A stretch of DNA of 64,000 nt, from contig CM106586.1 in the NCBI GenBank assembly GCA_048013815.1, forward strand, positions 9,052,001-9,116,000. Direction: 5' to 3'. Below the pieces are notes generated by a model, which ran no database searches, had not been told where the DNA came from, and saw only the letters and a list, made by a program, of their open reading frames with translations. This document shows, piece after piece, positions 1-11,379 of this stretch. Position 1 is the stretch's first letter. Every line of letters begins with the position of its first letter. Origin of the DNA: Setoptus koraiensis. Lineage: Eukaryota > Arthropoda. A program made the position numbers and the translations under genes.

Positions 1-660
1 CCGCAAAATCCCTGCCCGTTGGGCGGCTGCCCACTGCCCCTGTGCCGCACACGGGCAGTCGCTGCCCATGCAGCTGCCCCTGCCCCCAGCACTAATGTGA
101 TGTACTGTGTGCGTTTTGCGGGTTCCCTACGTTTCATCGACAGATTTACTTCACCGACACTATCGTTCACCGAGAGTATGCTTCACCGACACCATTCAAT
201 TCACTTACAGCTTGTCTCACCTACAACTCACTCTCTCTAACACCCATCAACTACTAGTCTCCTCGACAAATCTCTTGTCAGTGATGTTAAGTGATAGCCG
301 AGGATGCACAGTTTCTCAGCTATCACACTCACAATTAATATCCTTGTAATCATGCGTTAAATTAGTCTAGTCTGCGACGAAAGGGGTTACATAGTGGTAT
401 AGCTGAGATCTCTTGTATTCGCAGCTACCACACTTACATGAATTTATCGATTGCGAGCGTTAACAGGTTGTCATAAACTCCTTTGAATCCTTCAACGATA
501 CTTGTCCACAAAAAAAAAAAAATAAGCGCTCGAAATACTGATTTGATCAGTATTACTTGATTTCAACAAATTGACCAACTCTTTCTAGGCGGGACGCAAA
601 TAATCAACTCACAAAATTAAGCGCTCTTGACACTGATAAGATCAGTATCACTTGTTTTAA
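1..660. other. Upstream non-coding DNA with degenerate short repeats
   Basis: No gene recognised. The first ~95 bases are GC-rich and cytosine-heavy, unlike the AT-rich DNA that follows. Between 130 and 220 the motif TTCACCGACA recurs with small changes, a degenerate short tandem array. At 531-552 and 624-645 two similar small inverted repeats (ACTGAT/ATCAGT cores with a 3-base loop) each follow the string AAGCGCTC and are followed by ACTTG. They lie about 90 bp apart, next to the transposon-like ORF remnant that begins at 661. Confidence 0.5.
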
Positions 661-930
661 TTAAGGTCGTACTTCCAACCCTTCGCAACGGCTGCTTGAG
701 GCACAACTTGACAAGGTAGTCTGCGTACTAGAATTTTCGTCCATCTTCTCTTGCACTTCCTGCACAACTTCAGGAGTTCTCACAGCTCTCCCCCTACGAT
801 TAGAAACTTCCTCCAATTCAACTGATCCAGTTCGTTCGAATCTTTCTATCAAATCTGTTATCGTTTTGTGGTGAGGTTTTTTCAAATTTTTGTACTCTGT
901 TGACCATTTTCGTTGAGTTCCTATTATGCA
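661..930 (-). mobile_element. Remnant of a transposon-type helix-turn-helix ORF (DUF4817-like)
   Basis: On the minus strand a readable stretch contains the pattern KTITDLIERFERTGSV, then a basic RGR segment, then VRTPEVVQEVQEKMDEN. This spacing resembles the helix-turn-helix region placed before DDE transposases of Tc1/mariner-like elements in arthropods. The open frame is only about 75 codons and the family-like signal moves to other frames at both ends, so it looks decayed. No DDE catalytic domain is visible nearby. It could also be a domesticated DNA-binding fragment; the family call rests on remembered motif similarity only. Confidence 0.4.
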
Positions 931-1543
931 ACTCGAGCTTTGATAGGTTCGAACTCAAACTGCCAGTGCTGTTATCAACTACCGTGGTTGCCATACATGG
1001 CTGTTCATGGAGCTCACTGAAGCTAGAGCACGAGTAGTCGATTTGCATTGAGTTATCACTATTTACATAGGGATAGTAGTATTGGCAGCGTTGTGGATAG
1101 GACATGTTTGAATATAAATCTTTAATTCTGAAAAGTTCAATGACTCTAATATTCCTTTGATAGCAAACAAACGTAGATCCTTCAAGTCTGACAACAAAAT
1201 CTGCTAACATGTTGGGTGATCTTCACGAGCGCACATAATCATATGATTTCTTATTTTATTTTATAGTGCGCAAGAAAAACAAGGGCATGCCATTTTGTGC
1301 GCGGATAATGTTTCATTTGGTCTCTATTCACCCCAGTAACCGTTCATATTGTGATCAAGAACGCGTTACAAGTTGATTGTCTCACAACATCTGTTCAACT
1401 CGCGATGTCCAGAAAATATTTTGTCCACGTGCTACACAAATTCATTATCTGAATAATGTTATGAGATTGGACTCGTCTCTATTTATTTCATTCCATATCC
1501 ATTATTTATTATTTGAGTAAGGGCATTTCAACAAGGTGAAAAA
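931..1543. other. Intergenic region upstream of RECQL
   Basis: A minus-strand open frame runs through 818-1210 but has no recognisable domain and overlaps the transposon-like remnant. I see no clear TATA box close to the RECQL start. The 60 bases before 1544 are AT-rich. No other gene is visible. Confidence 0.4.
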
Positions 1544-3565
1544 ATGAATAATCAGCGCGAACTCAAGTCCAAGAACTTGAGGGAGGCCCGACAGCAACTG
1601 GAAGAACTAGATGCCTTATTAAAAGCCAAAACAAATGAATTGCGAGATCTGAGAAAGCAACGCAAAGACTTAGAAAATCGCATTGAATCCATTAAGACAT
1701 CCTTAGGAAACTTGGACGACCAAGGTGAAGACTTGGCCAATCTACAATTTGATAGTGACGCATATCCGTGGTCGCACGAGGTCAATAGTAAACTGAGAAG
1801 AGTGTTCAATATTCAAAAATTTCGACATCTTCAGCGGACCGTGATTAATTGTACTCTTAGTGATAAAGATTGCATTTATGTGGCAGCCACGGGTAGTGGC
1901 AAGAGTCTTGTCTTTCAATTGCCTGCCTTAATATCTGAAGGTATCACAATTGTTGTCTCACCCCTACTGTCCCTCATGGAGGATCAAGTTACTCAATTAG
2001 CGGAGATAGGAATTCCAGCTATGGTATTGAACTCGTCCACTGACAAGGACGATGCCAGGATGGCAATGCAGTCGATGATAGACCCCAATGCACCATTAAA
2101 AATGATTTACGTAACTCCGGAGAAATTGGCAAAATCAAAACGAATTATGGCACAAATAGAAAAGATGTACAAAGCGAGAAGGTTCAGTCGACTGGTAATT
2201 GACGAAGTGCACTGCTGCAGTCAATGGGGACATGATTTTCGACGTGACTATCAATATCTATCTGTTTTCAAGAGACAGTTTCCTGAAACACCAATACTCG
2301 GTCTCACTGCCACAGCTACCTCAGAAGTTATAATGGATATACAAAAAATTCTCAACATAGAAGGTTGCTACGTTTTCAAAGGAAGCTTCTATCGTCCAAA
2401 TTTAAAATACGAAATCCGTCCAACGACCAAAAAAGACAATGTGGAGGATATAATCAATCTTATTAATACTAGATTTTCCGGCCAAACTGGTATTGTTTAT
2501 TGTTTATCAATCAAGGACACCGAAGACGTGGCTAGCAAAATGAGTTCTATGGGCACTCATTGTTACCCGTATCACGCACAATTATCCATGGATCAAAGAA
2601 ACAAAATTCAGCAGCAATGGTATAAGAACAAATGCAGAGTAATTGCGGCAACTGTCGCGTTTGGACTTGGTATAAATAAATTAGATGTACGATTCGTCAT
2701 TCATTATTCCATATCCAAATCTATCGAGAATTATTACCAAGAAACTGGGCGAGCTGGCCGTGATGGAAAACCAGCTTACTGCATTTGTTACTATAAATTC
2801 GCAGATGTTTTTCGAGCTACTTCATTAACGTTCACAGAAAAACATGGCCAAAAGCATGTGTATCAGATGTTGGCCTTCTGTCTGAATAGGAAAGATTGTA
2901 GGAAACAATTGATCGCGGACTACTTTGAGGATTATCTCAAAAAAGATCAAAACGATACCCGGTGCTGTGATAACTGTTCTGATAATCTTCCGATAAGCGC
3001 ACTTGATGTGAGTGATTGTCTCCAGGACATACTGCAAATTTGTGCTAAAGCTCTACAACTGAAAGAAAAGTTAACACCTACAAAGTTGTTGGATGCTTGG
3101 ACTCAGAAAGGAGGCCCAAAAAATTTCAGAGTAGAAGGACTGCGCAAGCCTAGTCTCACTAGAGCCGAGTGCGAAGCAGTTGTAGGGCTGCTCCTGGTCG
3201 ACGGTTACCTGAGAGAGGATTTCCACATTACTCCATACGCAACGATATCTTATCTTCTTCAAGGTCCAAGGGCTTATCCTGGTGGTCAGTCTACTATACT
3301 GTATGATCTGGCCTTGGAATCTCAATTAAAAGCAAAGCAGGACATTGTTATACCAGAAAATAGCCAAACACGCTACAGTCGCTCGCCAATTCATATTGTT
3401 GAATCCGATATAAAGCCGAAAGGTACATATAGTCGCTCACCAATCAATATTGTCGAACCGGAAGCTAAACCGCCAAATAGGTACAGTCGCTCACCAATTG
3501 ATTTAGTTTCCACACCAACAAAGAAACTTAAATCAGAGGATATTGAGTGTTTTATTATAGATTGA
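1544..3565 (+). CDS. RECQL: RecQ-family ATP-dependent DNA helicase Q1 (RECQL)
   Basis: Intronless 673-residue protein; human RECQL is about 650. It unwinds DNA 3'-5' in replication-fork repair in the nucleus. Residues 1-58 form a charged coiled coil, as in RecQ1 N-termini. Walker A is AATGSGKS near residue 114, the DEVH box is at 220-223, motif III is LTATAT near 254, and motif VI is QETGRAGRDG. A RecQ zinc-binding segment (CRKQL...CCDNC) and a winged-helix segment with LTPTKLLDAW and ATISYL, both typical of RecQ1, follow. There is no HRDC domain, which fits RecQ1 rather than BLM or WRN. The tail carries three copies of YSRSPI separated by about 20 residues, perhaps phosphorylation or docking sites (inference). 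The ATG at 1544 has an A-rich context and starts the coiled coil. Confidence 0.95.
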   Translation: MNNQRELKSKNLREARQQLEELDALLKAKTNELRDLRKQRKDLENRIESIKTSLGNLDDQGEDLANLQFDSDAYPWSHEVNSKLRRVFNIQKFRHLQRTVINCTLSDKDCIYVAATGSGKSLVFQLPALISEGITIVVSPLLSLMEDQVTQLAEIGIPAMVLNSSTDKDDARMAMQSMIDPNAPLKMIYVTPEKLAKSKRIMAQIEKMYKARRFSRLVIDEVHCCSQWGHDFRRDYQYLSVFKRQFPETPILGLTATATSEVIMDIQKILNIEGCYVFKGSFYRPNLKYEIRPTTKKDNVEDIINLINTRFSGQTGIVYCLSIKDTEDVASKMSSMGTHCYPYHAQLSMDQRNKIQQQWYKNKCRVIAATVAFGLGINKLDVRFVIHYSISKSIENYYQETGRAGRDGKPAYCICYYKFADVFRATSLTFTEKHGQKHVYQMLAFCLNRKDCRKQLIADYFEDYLKKDQNDTRCCDNCSDNLPISALDVSDCLQDILQICAKALQLKEKLTPTKLLDAWTQKGGPKNFRVEGLRKPSLTRAECEAVVGLLLVDGYLREDFHITPYATISYLLQGPRAYPGGQSTILYDLALESQLKAKQDIVIPENSQTRYSRSPIHIVESDIKPKGTYSRSPINIVEPEAKPPNRYSRSPIDLVSTPTKKLKSEDIECFIID

Positions 3566-5011
3566 CTGACTTAATAAATATACATAATAAATTTTATGAT
3601 CTCACCTACAGAAGTTTGCTCTATACACCATTATAAGTGCCAATGATCTAGTGGATTGTTTACATTGGGTTCTGCCTCAATGGGCTGATTAGTTTTTCAA
3701 TTCTGACTTCAGATTAGAACATTCGCAAGACCTGCCGTTGATAATGCAAGATTCTAATGGCAATCTTGAATGATGTTACGTTACTTGTCTGCGATTAATC
3801 CTACTTGTATGAATCCCTGAAAGTGCAAATATTATATTAATATTATATATATGTTTTTTATTTCATAGGTGCTTATATGCGTAGGTATTGAATTGTTATG
3901 TAAGGTCAGTAAAAGAAGTAATGAATTAGCGTGTTATCAATTAGTAGAGCCAGGGTATTTTGTCGGCAATATCTGTTCGCCAATGCTTAAGCGAAGTTTT
4001 AATTGCCACATATGGCTCCACACGGTTAACTGTGGCTATTTGCCAATTCATTTCCGGTCTCTTGATAGCTGTCATCGCTACGATTGTAGGTGTATATTTT
4101 CTCGGATTCATTGGTAGCATCAGTCAATGACGCTGTTCTTAAATCATTTATGATCCATCGATAACAGATATAACTGATATGACTGATGGACTTCAAAGTT
4201 GATTGACGGTATTGATGACATTAGTTGAATGTTCGCTGCATCGGCTTTGATGAAATAGTTCGACACTGCTCTTTATCATCGCACCCCTTCCTGACTATAG
4301 CGATTTCGAGGATGATAACATCAACCAACTATTTGAGGCATCTTCAAAAGTTGAATAGTTAATTTAGATGCATGATTGGATTTAGCATCCCCGCGGAATA
4401 TCGATAGAAGAGCAGCGGATACTGATGGGAGATTGATCTCTTCCCATCAATATTTGCTCCGCTTTTTTTTCAAATTCTCGCGCTATGTGTGCTAGTGCAA
4501 CCTTTCGGCCCTAGTAGCAGCCTTTCATTGCATTGTGTGATCTCTTTTCTAAGCGCATCCGGTGTCCTTTCTTAAATCCGCCAGGGCGGCGCACTTGAAT
4601 TTTCACCGATAAAATCAGAAGCAACGACCATAGCAGGCAATGTTTGAGTGCATGTGAGTGGGCGCTGTAATCACAAGAATTAAACATTTAATGCCAGACT
4701 CGCTATTCGAGCCTGCATTTCAGCGCTTTTTGTGCGCCTCTGGCGGATGAAACCAAAAACCATCATAAGGCTATGAAAAAAAAACACACACACACGGTAC
4801 ACGCACTCTCATAGAGGTTGCTGGCACAAGACAGCGATCAGATCACGCACGAACACGATTTCAGCTTCGTACATACTAAAGTGCTCGCACATAAAGTATA
4901 TATATTACAAGTTAGAAGTGATATTACATCTAGTATTTGTATTTAGATATCTATATGGTCTAATCAACGCAAACAATTATCGTTCCTAACGATCAATTAT
5001 CTCTAATCAAA
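3566..5011. other. Intergenic region between RECQL and TFIIA-gamma
   Basis: AATAAA-type signals follow the RECQL stop within 30 bases. The rest is AT-rich with no convincing gene; the open frame at 3869-4117 has no domain features. It contains a possible hairpin near 4410-4465 followed by eight T residues, a possible terminal-inverted-repeat element at 4576-4748, and a short AC run near 4785. The last ~150 bases before 5012 are probably TFIIA-gamma promoter and 5' UTR. Confidence 0.4.
4576..4748. repeat. Possible short non-autonomous element with terminal inverted repeats
   Basis: The left end reads ATCCGCCAGGGCGGCGCAC and the right end, on the other strand, ATCCGCCAGAGGCGCAC, so both ends match over about 16 bases with a small gap. 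The 173-bp span has no coding capacity. Size and ends are compatible with a MITE, but I do not see a convincing target-site duplication. It might equally be a symmetrical regulatory element upstream of TFIIA-gamma. Confidence 0.3.
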
Positions 5012-5350
5012 ATGAGCTATCAAGTTTACAGGAACACAACTCTCGGACAAACATTACAAGAGACACTGGACGACTTTATCCAATCTAGTCAAATAAGTCC
5101 ACATTTAGCCTACAGGGTTTTAACACAATTCGACAAATCTATAAACCAAGCGCTCAAAAATAAAGTCAAAACAATGCTCACATTTAGAGCAGCCCATCTC
5201 AGGACATATAGATTTTGTGACAATGTTTGGACCCTAGTGCTAGAGGATGTTGAATTTAGAAATGTCCAAGAATTGGTGAAGGTAGATAAAGTAAAAGTAG
5301 TAGCTTGTGAAGGCAAAGCTAACAGACCACACTCACTTGATTTGGATTGA
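5012..5350 (+). CDS. TfIIA-gamma: Transcription initiation factor IIA gamma subunit
   Basis: 112 residues, close to the usual 106-109 of the family. The product pairs with TFIIA alpha/beta and stabilises TBP on the TATA box for RNA polymerase II initiation in the nucleus. The N-terminal half ([19 protein letters not shown]) is the conserved four-helix-bundle segment. The C-terminal half contains [19 protein letters not shown], the conserved beta-barrel part. No intron interrupts it. The start at 5012 gives the canonical MxYQVYR beginning. The acidic tail (LDLD) is slightly longer than in mammals. Confidence 0.96.
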   Translation: MSYQVYRNTTLGQTLQETLDDFIQSSQISPHLAYRVLTQFDKSINQALKNKVKTMLTFRAAHLRTYRFCDNVWTLVLEDVEFRNVQELVKVDKVKVVACEGKANRPHSLDLD

Positions 5351-5716
5351 AGACACTATGAGCATTCATGTCAGTCTATGTTTATAAACACACTTATCGA
5401 GGTATAAAGCTTTTCTGTAAATGATCATAACGTGTATATTTACTACAAATTAAATCAGTCAATTTATAACAACGAGCTCGATACTTTCTCACTCAAGTTT
5501 TTATCGAAGTACCACTGCACGCTTTTCTCAGCTGATGTGCCATATGCATGGTGCGTGGTGCTAGCACTGACCACCTCTGTATCGCATTGGTCCATTACAG
5601 CACGCGAAACTATTTCAAATGTACATTTTTATAATTAATCATTATCAATCGATATAAGATCTTTACATAATGACATCATTGAATCTGCCACTAACATCCA
5701 CAGATTACCACTTCAC
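5351..5716. other. Intergenic region between TFIIA-gamma and HS6ST
   Basis: AT-rich, with no recognisable gene. A 68-codon plus-strand open frame at 5432-5638 has no domain features and I treat it as chance. It probably holds the TFIIA-gamma 3' UTR and the HS6ST promoter. Confidence 0.4.
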
Positions 5717-7146
5717 ATGGGCGCCTCACGAGTAAGATTGCGTCAGTTGCGATCGCCCGTGTCCATCCTTGCTGTTATTTTTGTGTTGTGTTTTGTAATA
5801 AATACCTTATTGTTCTTTTGCTGCTATCAATACAATGACCAGGAAGAGGACCAGGAGGGTAGGTCGTTAATTGGTACTAACAGCAGCAAGGATTTGACCG
5901 GAAATGAGAGGCACATAGGTACAATTACTGAGGAAAATATAGAGAAACATTACACGCTCGCTAGCCAACACAATCCAGCCGTCTCCGTCAGTAAAATATC
6001 ATTCGACGAGTTAACAAATGATGTGTATTTCAATATCCGCGGGAACGATGTGTTAGTATTTCTTCACATACAGAAAACAGGTATGTTACTCCTATGATGA
6101 ATAGTCTTGTATTTATTTGTATGCAATATCTAAACGAGACAATCACTATCTTTGTCAGGTGGTACAACGTTCGGGAAACATCTAGTCCAGGATCTCGACA
6201 TAGAGAGACCGTGTGTTTGCAACGAAGACAAAAAGAAATGCAAATGCATCAGGCCCAACGCAAGATCTGACGAAGAACTTTGGCTCTTCTCAAGGTATTC
6301 CACCGGATGGAAATGTGGTCTTCATGCAGATTGGACAGAGTTGAATGATTGCTTGGACAAAGAATTGAGAGAGATTCAATATTACGATGGTAAATACTCA
6401 AATGACGCTATACATGAGCCCACTACACATGATCGACGCTATCTCTATGTCTCATTCCTAAGAGAACCAATAAGACGTTTTATTTCAGAATATAAGCACG
6501 TACAACGAGGTGCCACATGGAAGAGTTCTCGACATCTTTGTTCAGGTCGACCGCCTACCTACGAAGAACTACCGCCGTGCTATCATGGTTCAGATTGGAG
6601 AAGTATGTTTTATCATTATCAAATTACAACTTTAAACTATCCTTTTCGAACCAACTCCTTATTGACACTGTTTTCTTTTCTCTCATATATAACATCCAAG
6701 ATGTAACGATTGAGGAGTTTCTATCATGTAAATCCAACTTAGCCCTCAACCGTCAAACGAGGATGTTGGCCAATTTGACTTTGATTGATTGCTACAATAC
6801 GAAATCCATAGATAACAGACTGCGCGACGAGATTATGTTGGAGAGTGCAAAAAAAAATTTGAAAAATATGGCCTTCTTTGGGTTATGCGACTACCAAGAA
6901 GCATCTCAGTTACTATTCGAGAAAACATTCAATATGAGATTCAAGAGGCCTTTTGTTCAATCTAACGAAACCAGAACTAGTCAAGTTATTGGTCAGTTTT
7001 CAGAGGAAGTGTTGATAACTATCGAGCAACTCAATTATTTAGATATACAACTATATGACTATGCGTTGAAACTATTCTTCAAAAGGTACGAATCTCTCAA
7101 ACTGTCTCGACATTCGGATCCTATCACGAACACAAATGAAAATTAA
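5717..7146 (+). CDS. Hs6st: Heparan-sulfate 6-O-sulfotransferase
   Basis: Exons 5717-6080, 6159-6602 and 6701-7146 (introns of 78 and 98 bp with GT-AG ends) join in frame to a 417-residue protein; vertebrate HS6ST1 is of similar size. It transfers sulfate from PAPS to the 6-O position of glucosamine in heparan sulfate in the Golgi. A type II membrane anchor lies near residues 17-40. Exon 1 ends inside the PAPS 5'-phosphosulfate loop; across the splice it reads HIQKTGGTTF. The 3'-phosphate site is FLREPIRRFISEYKH. Other HS6ST hallmarks are ELPPCY, NLALNRQTRMLA and the CYN motif. The start ATG at 5717 precedes the anchor. Its 3' end faces troponin I with about 190 bp between the stops. Confidence 0.95.
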
Positions 7147-7338
7147 TTAATATACAGATAGATGAGAATCGAGGGAATTGGATAGATACTATTTTCGCTC
7201 AAAATAAAAATACAATTTTACTCTTGAGTCTACAGACTGACAGACATCTTTATTTCGATGGCACACAACTTATCATGGATAGTGACCAATGACTCGAGCT
7301 CTACTATTCTCCTTGCGAATTGATTTGCCCATTGATCC

Positions 7339-8405
7339 TCAATCCTCCATCTCAATAGTTTCGACAGTTTCGGACTGATCTTGGCTATTTGTAATTTCTT
7401 GACCTTGTTGGTCTTTGCCTTTCTTCCATGACCATTCAGGGGTCTGGTCGCTGTTGTCATTGGGCTCTTCAACTTTAAGCTGGTTTCTCTTGACAGCCTT
7501 GAGGTTAACTGTGAAGCCGACTTCCTTGCGGGCATTCAGCAGCATTCTTTCAATTTTAACACCAAACTTGGGCACCTTCTTGAGTGTTGGCTTGATACTG
7601 ATTCAGGATGGAATATACACAATAGTTAATTCAGAAATAGTATCAGATGAATAATGAACCAGGCAACAGTACGTTTGTCGACGTGGGGGTCTCTTTTGAA
7701 TATACTTACAACTTTCCTCGCATATCATTAACCCTCATTGAGAGTTCGTGAATATCAAAATCAATGCGGCTGACCTGATATTCTAAGTCATATTTCTCGC
7801 TTTCAAGTGTTGCGATACGGCTGTGATACTCTTTGCATAATTCTTGAAGATCGCCTGTATAAAAGAATTGATGAATTTGTCAATCAATTTATGCTAGGCT
7901 CTATGAACATTTTTGGTTCGAAATTGACTCAATGAACTTACTTTCGTCCAAATCATCAAGACTTTTCTTGGGTCCAGTTCTTTCAGCTATTACTTTTCTC
8001 CTCTCAGCGGCTTTGGCTTCTTGTTGACGTTTCAATTCTTCGGCGGCCTTCTTTCTAAGCAGTACCTGGAAAAGGCCAGAGGTTCAAAGTCAAGGATTTC
8101 TAAGATTAGTTTAATTTGAGACAGCTACGATCAAGCTGGTATTTGGTTAAATTTGTCACACTTACCCTTAGCTTCTTCTTTCTTTCAGGGGTCATGAATC
8201 CCTTCTTCTTTTGAGCTTTAGAGGATGCCTCAAGGCGAGCTCTCACCTCAGCCTTTTTCCTCTCTCGCTCTTCGAATTTGTCTCTATCCTCCTAAATTGA
8301 TAAGATTCAAAGTTTGAATTCATTCCGGTCAAACTTGCAGTCATTACAAGTATATTTGAGAAGTTTCAGTGACTCCGTTCTACTCACATCAGTTGATCCT
8401 CCCAT
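7339..8405 (-). CDS. wupA: Troponin I
   Basis: Five coding exons on the minus strand: 8405-8388, 8291-8166, 8065-7942, 7854-7710 and 7597-7339. All have GT-AG boundaries and consistent phases, giving 223 residues. Troponin I is the inhibitory subunit of the striated-muscle thin-filament switch; it binds actin and troponin C. The sequence has the arthropod layout: an acidic start, a basic segment rich in K and R with MTPERKKKLR, the troponin-T-binding coiled coil around EERERKKAEVRARLEASS to KRQQEAKAAERRK, a helix around LCKEYHSRIATLESEKYDLE, and the conserved VNDMRGKFIKPTLKKV. The tail has the invertebrate WSW motif and an acidic end. Alternative exons, common in this gene, are not obvious. 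An untranslated first exon probably lies upstream. Confidence 0.95.
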
Positions 8406-9110
8406 TATTGATTGCTGATCAAATACAGTTATAGTTTAGTTAAGGCTCGCGGAAAGCTTTTATCGATAAAACCACAAGATCGCTTATCTTTCGCTTACAA
8501 TTAAGTTTAATTTTTAGCCACCGTCTACTTGTAAAACTTAGTTGACAATAAGAGCAAGGGAAATTCAAAACAGAATTGAAATAGCTGAGTAACCATCATG
8601 GAATGTTGAGCCATCGAAACAGAGTAATTCACACATATTATGGTAGATGCTATTTGTTCTAATTCTAACGAATTTTCATTCACTTTTGCGTTTGCTACAA
8701 AGGAATGTGTCAGAACAATGGTCTACTACATGACGTTGATTGGCACAAGTACGCAAGAAATTAAACAGTAGTATGTTGAATTGAGTGAAACTTATGCAAG
8801 TTATCAAATGAGTTTAATTGTTTCGCAAGAGTTCTGCACTGAATTCGTCATGCCGTCACATACAAACTAAAAAATGACACCTACACTGCTGGAAAAGATC
8901 CAGGGCTATCTTCTTGATTCTGAAAAAAAATCAACAAGGAAGCTCAACCCAGACCCGAGATATTGTAGATTAGGAGATTACTGTTTCATGGATCTCTTCC
9001 AGCAATGTATGAAATAAAAAAACAATCATGGAATAAACTGCACAATGTTCAAGAGAAAGCTCTTACTTCAATGAGAGATTGTATTTAGTTCATATATTAT
9101 TAGTATCACG
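8406..9110. other. Region between troponin I and TBCK with two unassigned small ORFs
   Basis: No recognised gene. Two plus-strand small ORFs begin with ATG: 8640-8771 (43 codons) and 8874-9017 (47 codons, starting MTPTLLEKIQGYLLD and containing RYCRLGDYCFMDLF, two cysteines five residues apart). I do not recognise either. The second has an A-rich start context and fairly ordinary codon use, so it could be part of a small unlisted gene or chance. The troponin I promoter should also lie here. Confidence 0.3.
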
Positions 9111-11379
9111 TTATTTGGACAGATTTATTAGAGATTCTGGAGTGGTATAATAGAAATGACAGGCATCTCGAACGCATCGCTCCAAATTGATCTCAGGCAA
9201 ATCACTGAATACAACAATGCAATCATTGAAACTATATTGAAGTAATTCCCTTCTCAATTGAGTCAAGATAGCCAAACCCACACACAGTGGAAACTTTTCG
9301 TTACCTAGAAGAAGGCTGTCCCAAACATGAAGAATTTTGTGTAATGGTAAAACATGTGTGAACATAGTTAAGAACCAAGGTATTGCGTAAAGATTGGGCT
9401 GGAAACCTAATCTATCGAGATGGTCAGCTAAAGTTGGGTCGTGATATGTTAACAGTTCGGAAAACATAGCCAAATATTGCTGCACGACTATTTGATTGTC
9501 TTTTTGGAAAAAGCCCCTTAGATATTTATGCACGAAGGAATCGAAACACGCAAATGCCATAGCTTCATCCGCGAAATTCACTAATAAAAAGGGGGCTGCG
9601 ATTGAGTCCACTCCTTGCCAATATACGTATTCTTTCTTGTTATAGTTGAGCCAAGCTTTCAGTATGCGGGCTAATTTCATGTGTCCTTGTGGCGAAGCCA
9701 TCAATTCATTGTATTGGTGACATCGAGGAATATCGACGCTTATTTGTCTATCAGTTGCAGTTGGTGTCGTTTTGTCTATCTGATCGTACACTTCGAGACT
9801 AGATTGTTTTACATCCAACAAAACTGCCCAAGTTTTGGCTCGACAAAATGGTGGTATATCTATTATAGCCTCTTTAGTGAGTTGAGGCTTTAGATACGGG
9901 CATCCTGCCAGCAATTTCTTGAATAATACAATTCTTTGACATTGATAAATAGAATCAGCCTCCCTAATAATGAGCGGTAGACTGTAGGGACTTTTATCAA
10001 TGCTGCTCGCAGCTACACTAGTACAGTCAGGTATCTGTGTTCTATTCTTTGATTGTATTTGCGGAAGACTATCGATGTCTAACCTACAACTATCTTCGTC
10101 GTTGGTCCTATTAATTCCATCCGCTGCGATACTGGAAGCATCATTTGCACTTGTGATGACAAGCGGATAGAGAATACTTTGATCTATTTTAGACAGGTCC
10201 TGCTTGAATTGTTCCAAAATAACAGGCCTAACTTCTGTATTAATCATCATGTGAGTCTTTTGTTTTGTGGCTGCCGAATTGTTTTGAGATTGATCAGCCG
10301 CTATAAAATATGGTAAACGTAGAATTGGAGGTAGTTCGTCTTGTTTGCATTCTGACTCAAAGTTTCTCCCGGATGATAATCTCCAAAGATGATAGATCTC
10401 AGATACATTGAGATTGATGGTCGGGATCACCCAGTTACTATTGGGCCCATCAATGATGCTAGTGAGATTATACTTTTCAAATAACCTGTCAGAAGTTTCG
10501 AGACACGATGGTGGTTCTGGTTTGATTTTGCCGATAATTTTATACAACCCGACGGTGTCTGCTCTCTTTTTCGGATCTGGGTGCAGAGATGCTGTAAAAA
10601 AGTTTAAAACTATTTTATCGTCCTCTTTTCCTTCACAAAAGACACTTGTATCAAATTGTAACAGTTTGAAAATTTGTTCGGTATCCTTACAAAAAGCTAA
10701 CCTAGCAGGATTATTTGGTAGTTTGATATGTGGAGCCCAGTGAGTCAACAACAACAACGAACATGACCAGATATCACTCTGGCGAGAAGGCAATATGAAA
10801 GGCGTTTTAACTTGTTCTGGTGCTAAAAATCTAATATCGTTAGGTAGTAAGCAATTAGAATCGAGTGCTTGTCCATACTGGGTTAGGATATTGATTGCCC
10901 AGTGAGCAATTCTGAGTTTACAATTGTCCCAAATGAAAGTATTCTGGTCTATAAGGCCATGTACACATCCAACTGAATAATGTAAATGATGCAAGCCATC
11001 GGTCATCTGCTTGGCGACTTGCTTGAAATCAAATTGGTTAGGGAACTTGCTTGAGGTGTGCTCGAAGACAATTGTCACTCGTTCTGATGATGTGAATAAT
11101 AGAATGGAAATTACAGATTATAATGTATCCAACTTTGTGGCTATTATCGAGAGATATGTCAGCTGGATGAATAGCAAAATACTAACCATTTTTATTGCGG
11201 AAACAATCGACATATTGAACAAGATTAGGATGTAGAGTTTGTTCCACATGAGCCTTGTAGTTTCCTATGATTTTGATAGAATTTGGAGTTATAGGTAGTC
11301 CATTGGAGCCACACAGATTATCTACGACGGATTCTGATTGCAAAGATAAACTAGCTAGTTGAATGCGGTCCAGATTCAT
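9111..11379 (-). CDS. TBCK: TBCK, pseudokinase plus TBC (Rab-GAP) domain protein
   Basis: Exons 11379-11187 and 11083-9111, intron 103 bp, 721 residues. Human TBCK has about 893. The start region GLPITPNSIKIIGNY is the TBCK signature. The kinase-like domain (about 30-270) lacks catalytic residues: HRD is replaced by HGL and DFG by AHW, so it is a pseudokinase as in other TBCK proteins. The TBC domain (about 440-690) has a conserved WAVLLDV segment, a YWQGVDSIAAPFL segment and VLPLHKILHVWDSLLL. TBCK is linked to Rab regulation, mTOR signalling and endosomal mRNA transport. The rhodanese domain expected after TBC is absent; the frame stops soon after TTPESLI and I see no donor or downstream exon. 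Confidence 0.92.

Noticed and set aside
3869-4117. 82-codon ORF after RECQL
   Set aside because: No domain and unusual composition; it lies in AT-rich intergenic DNA.
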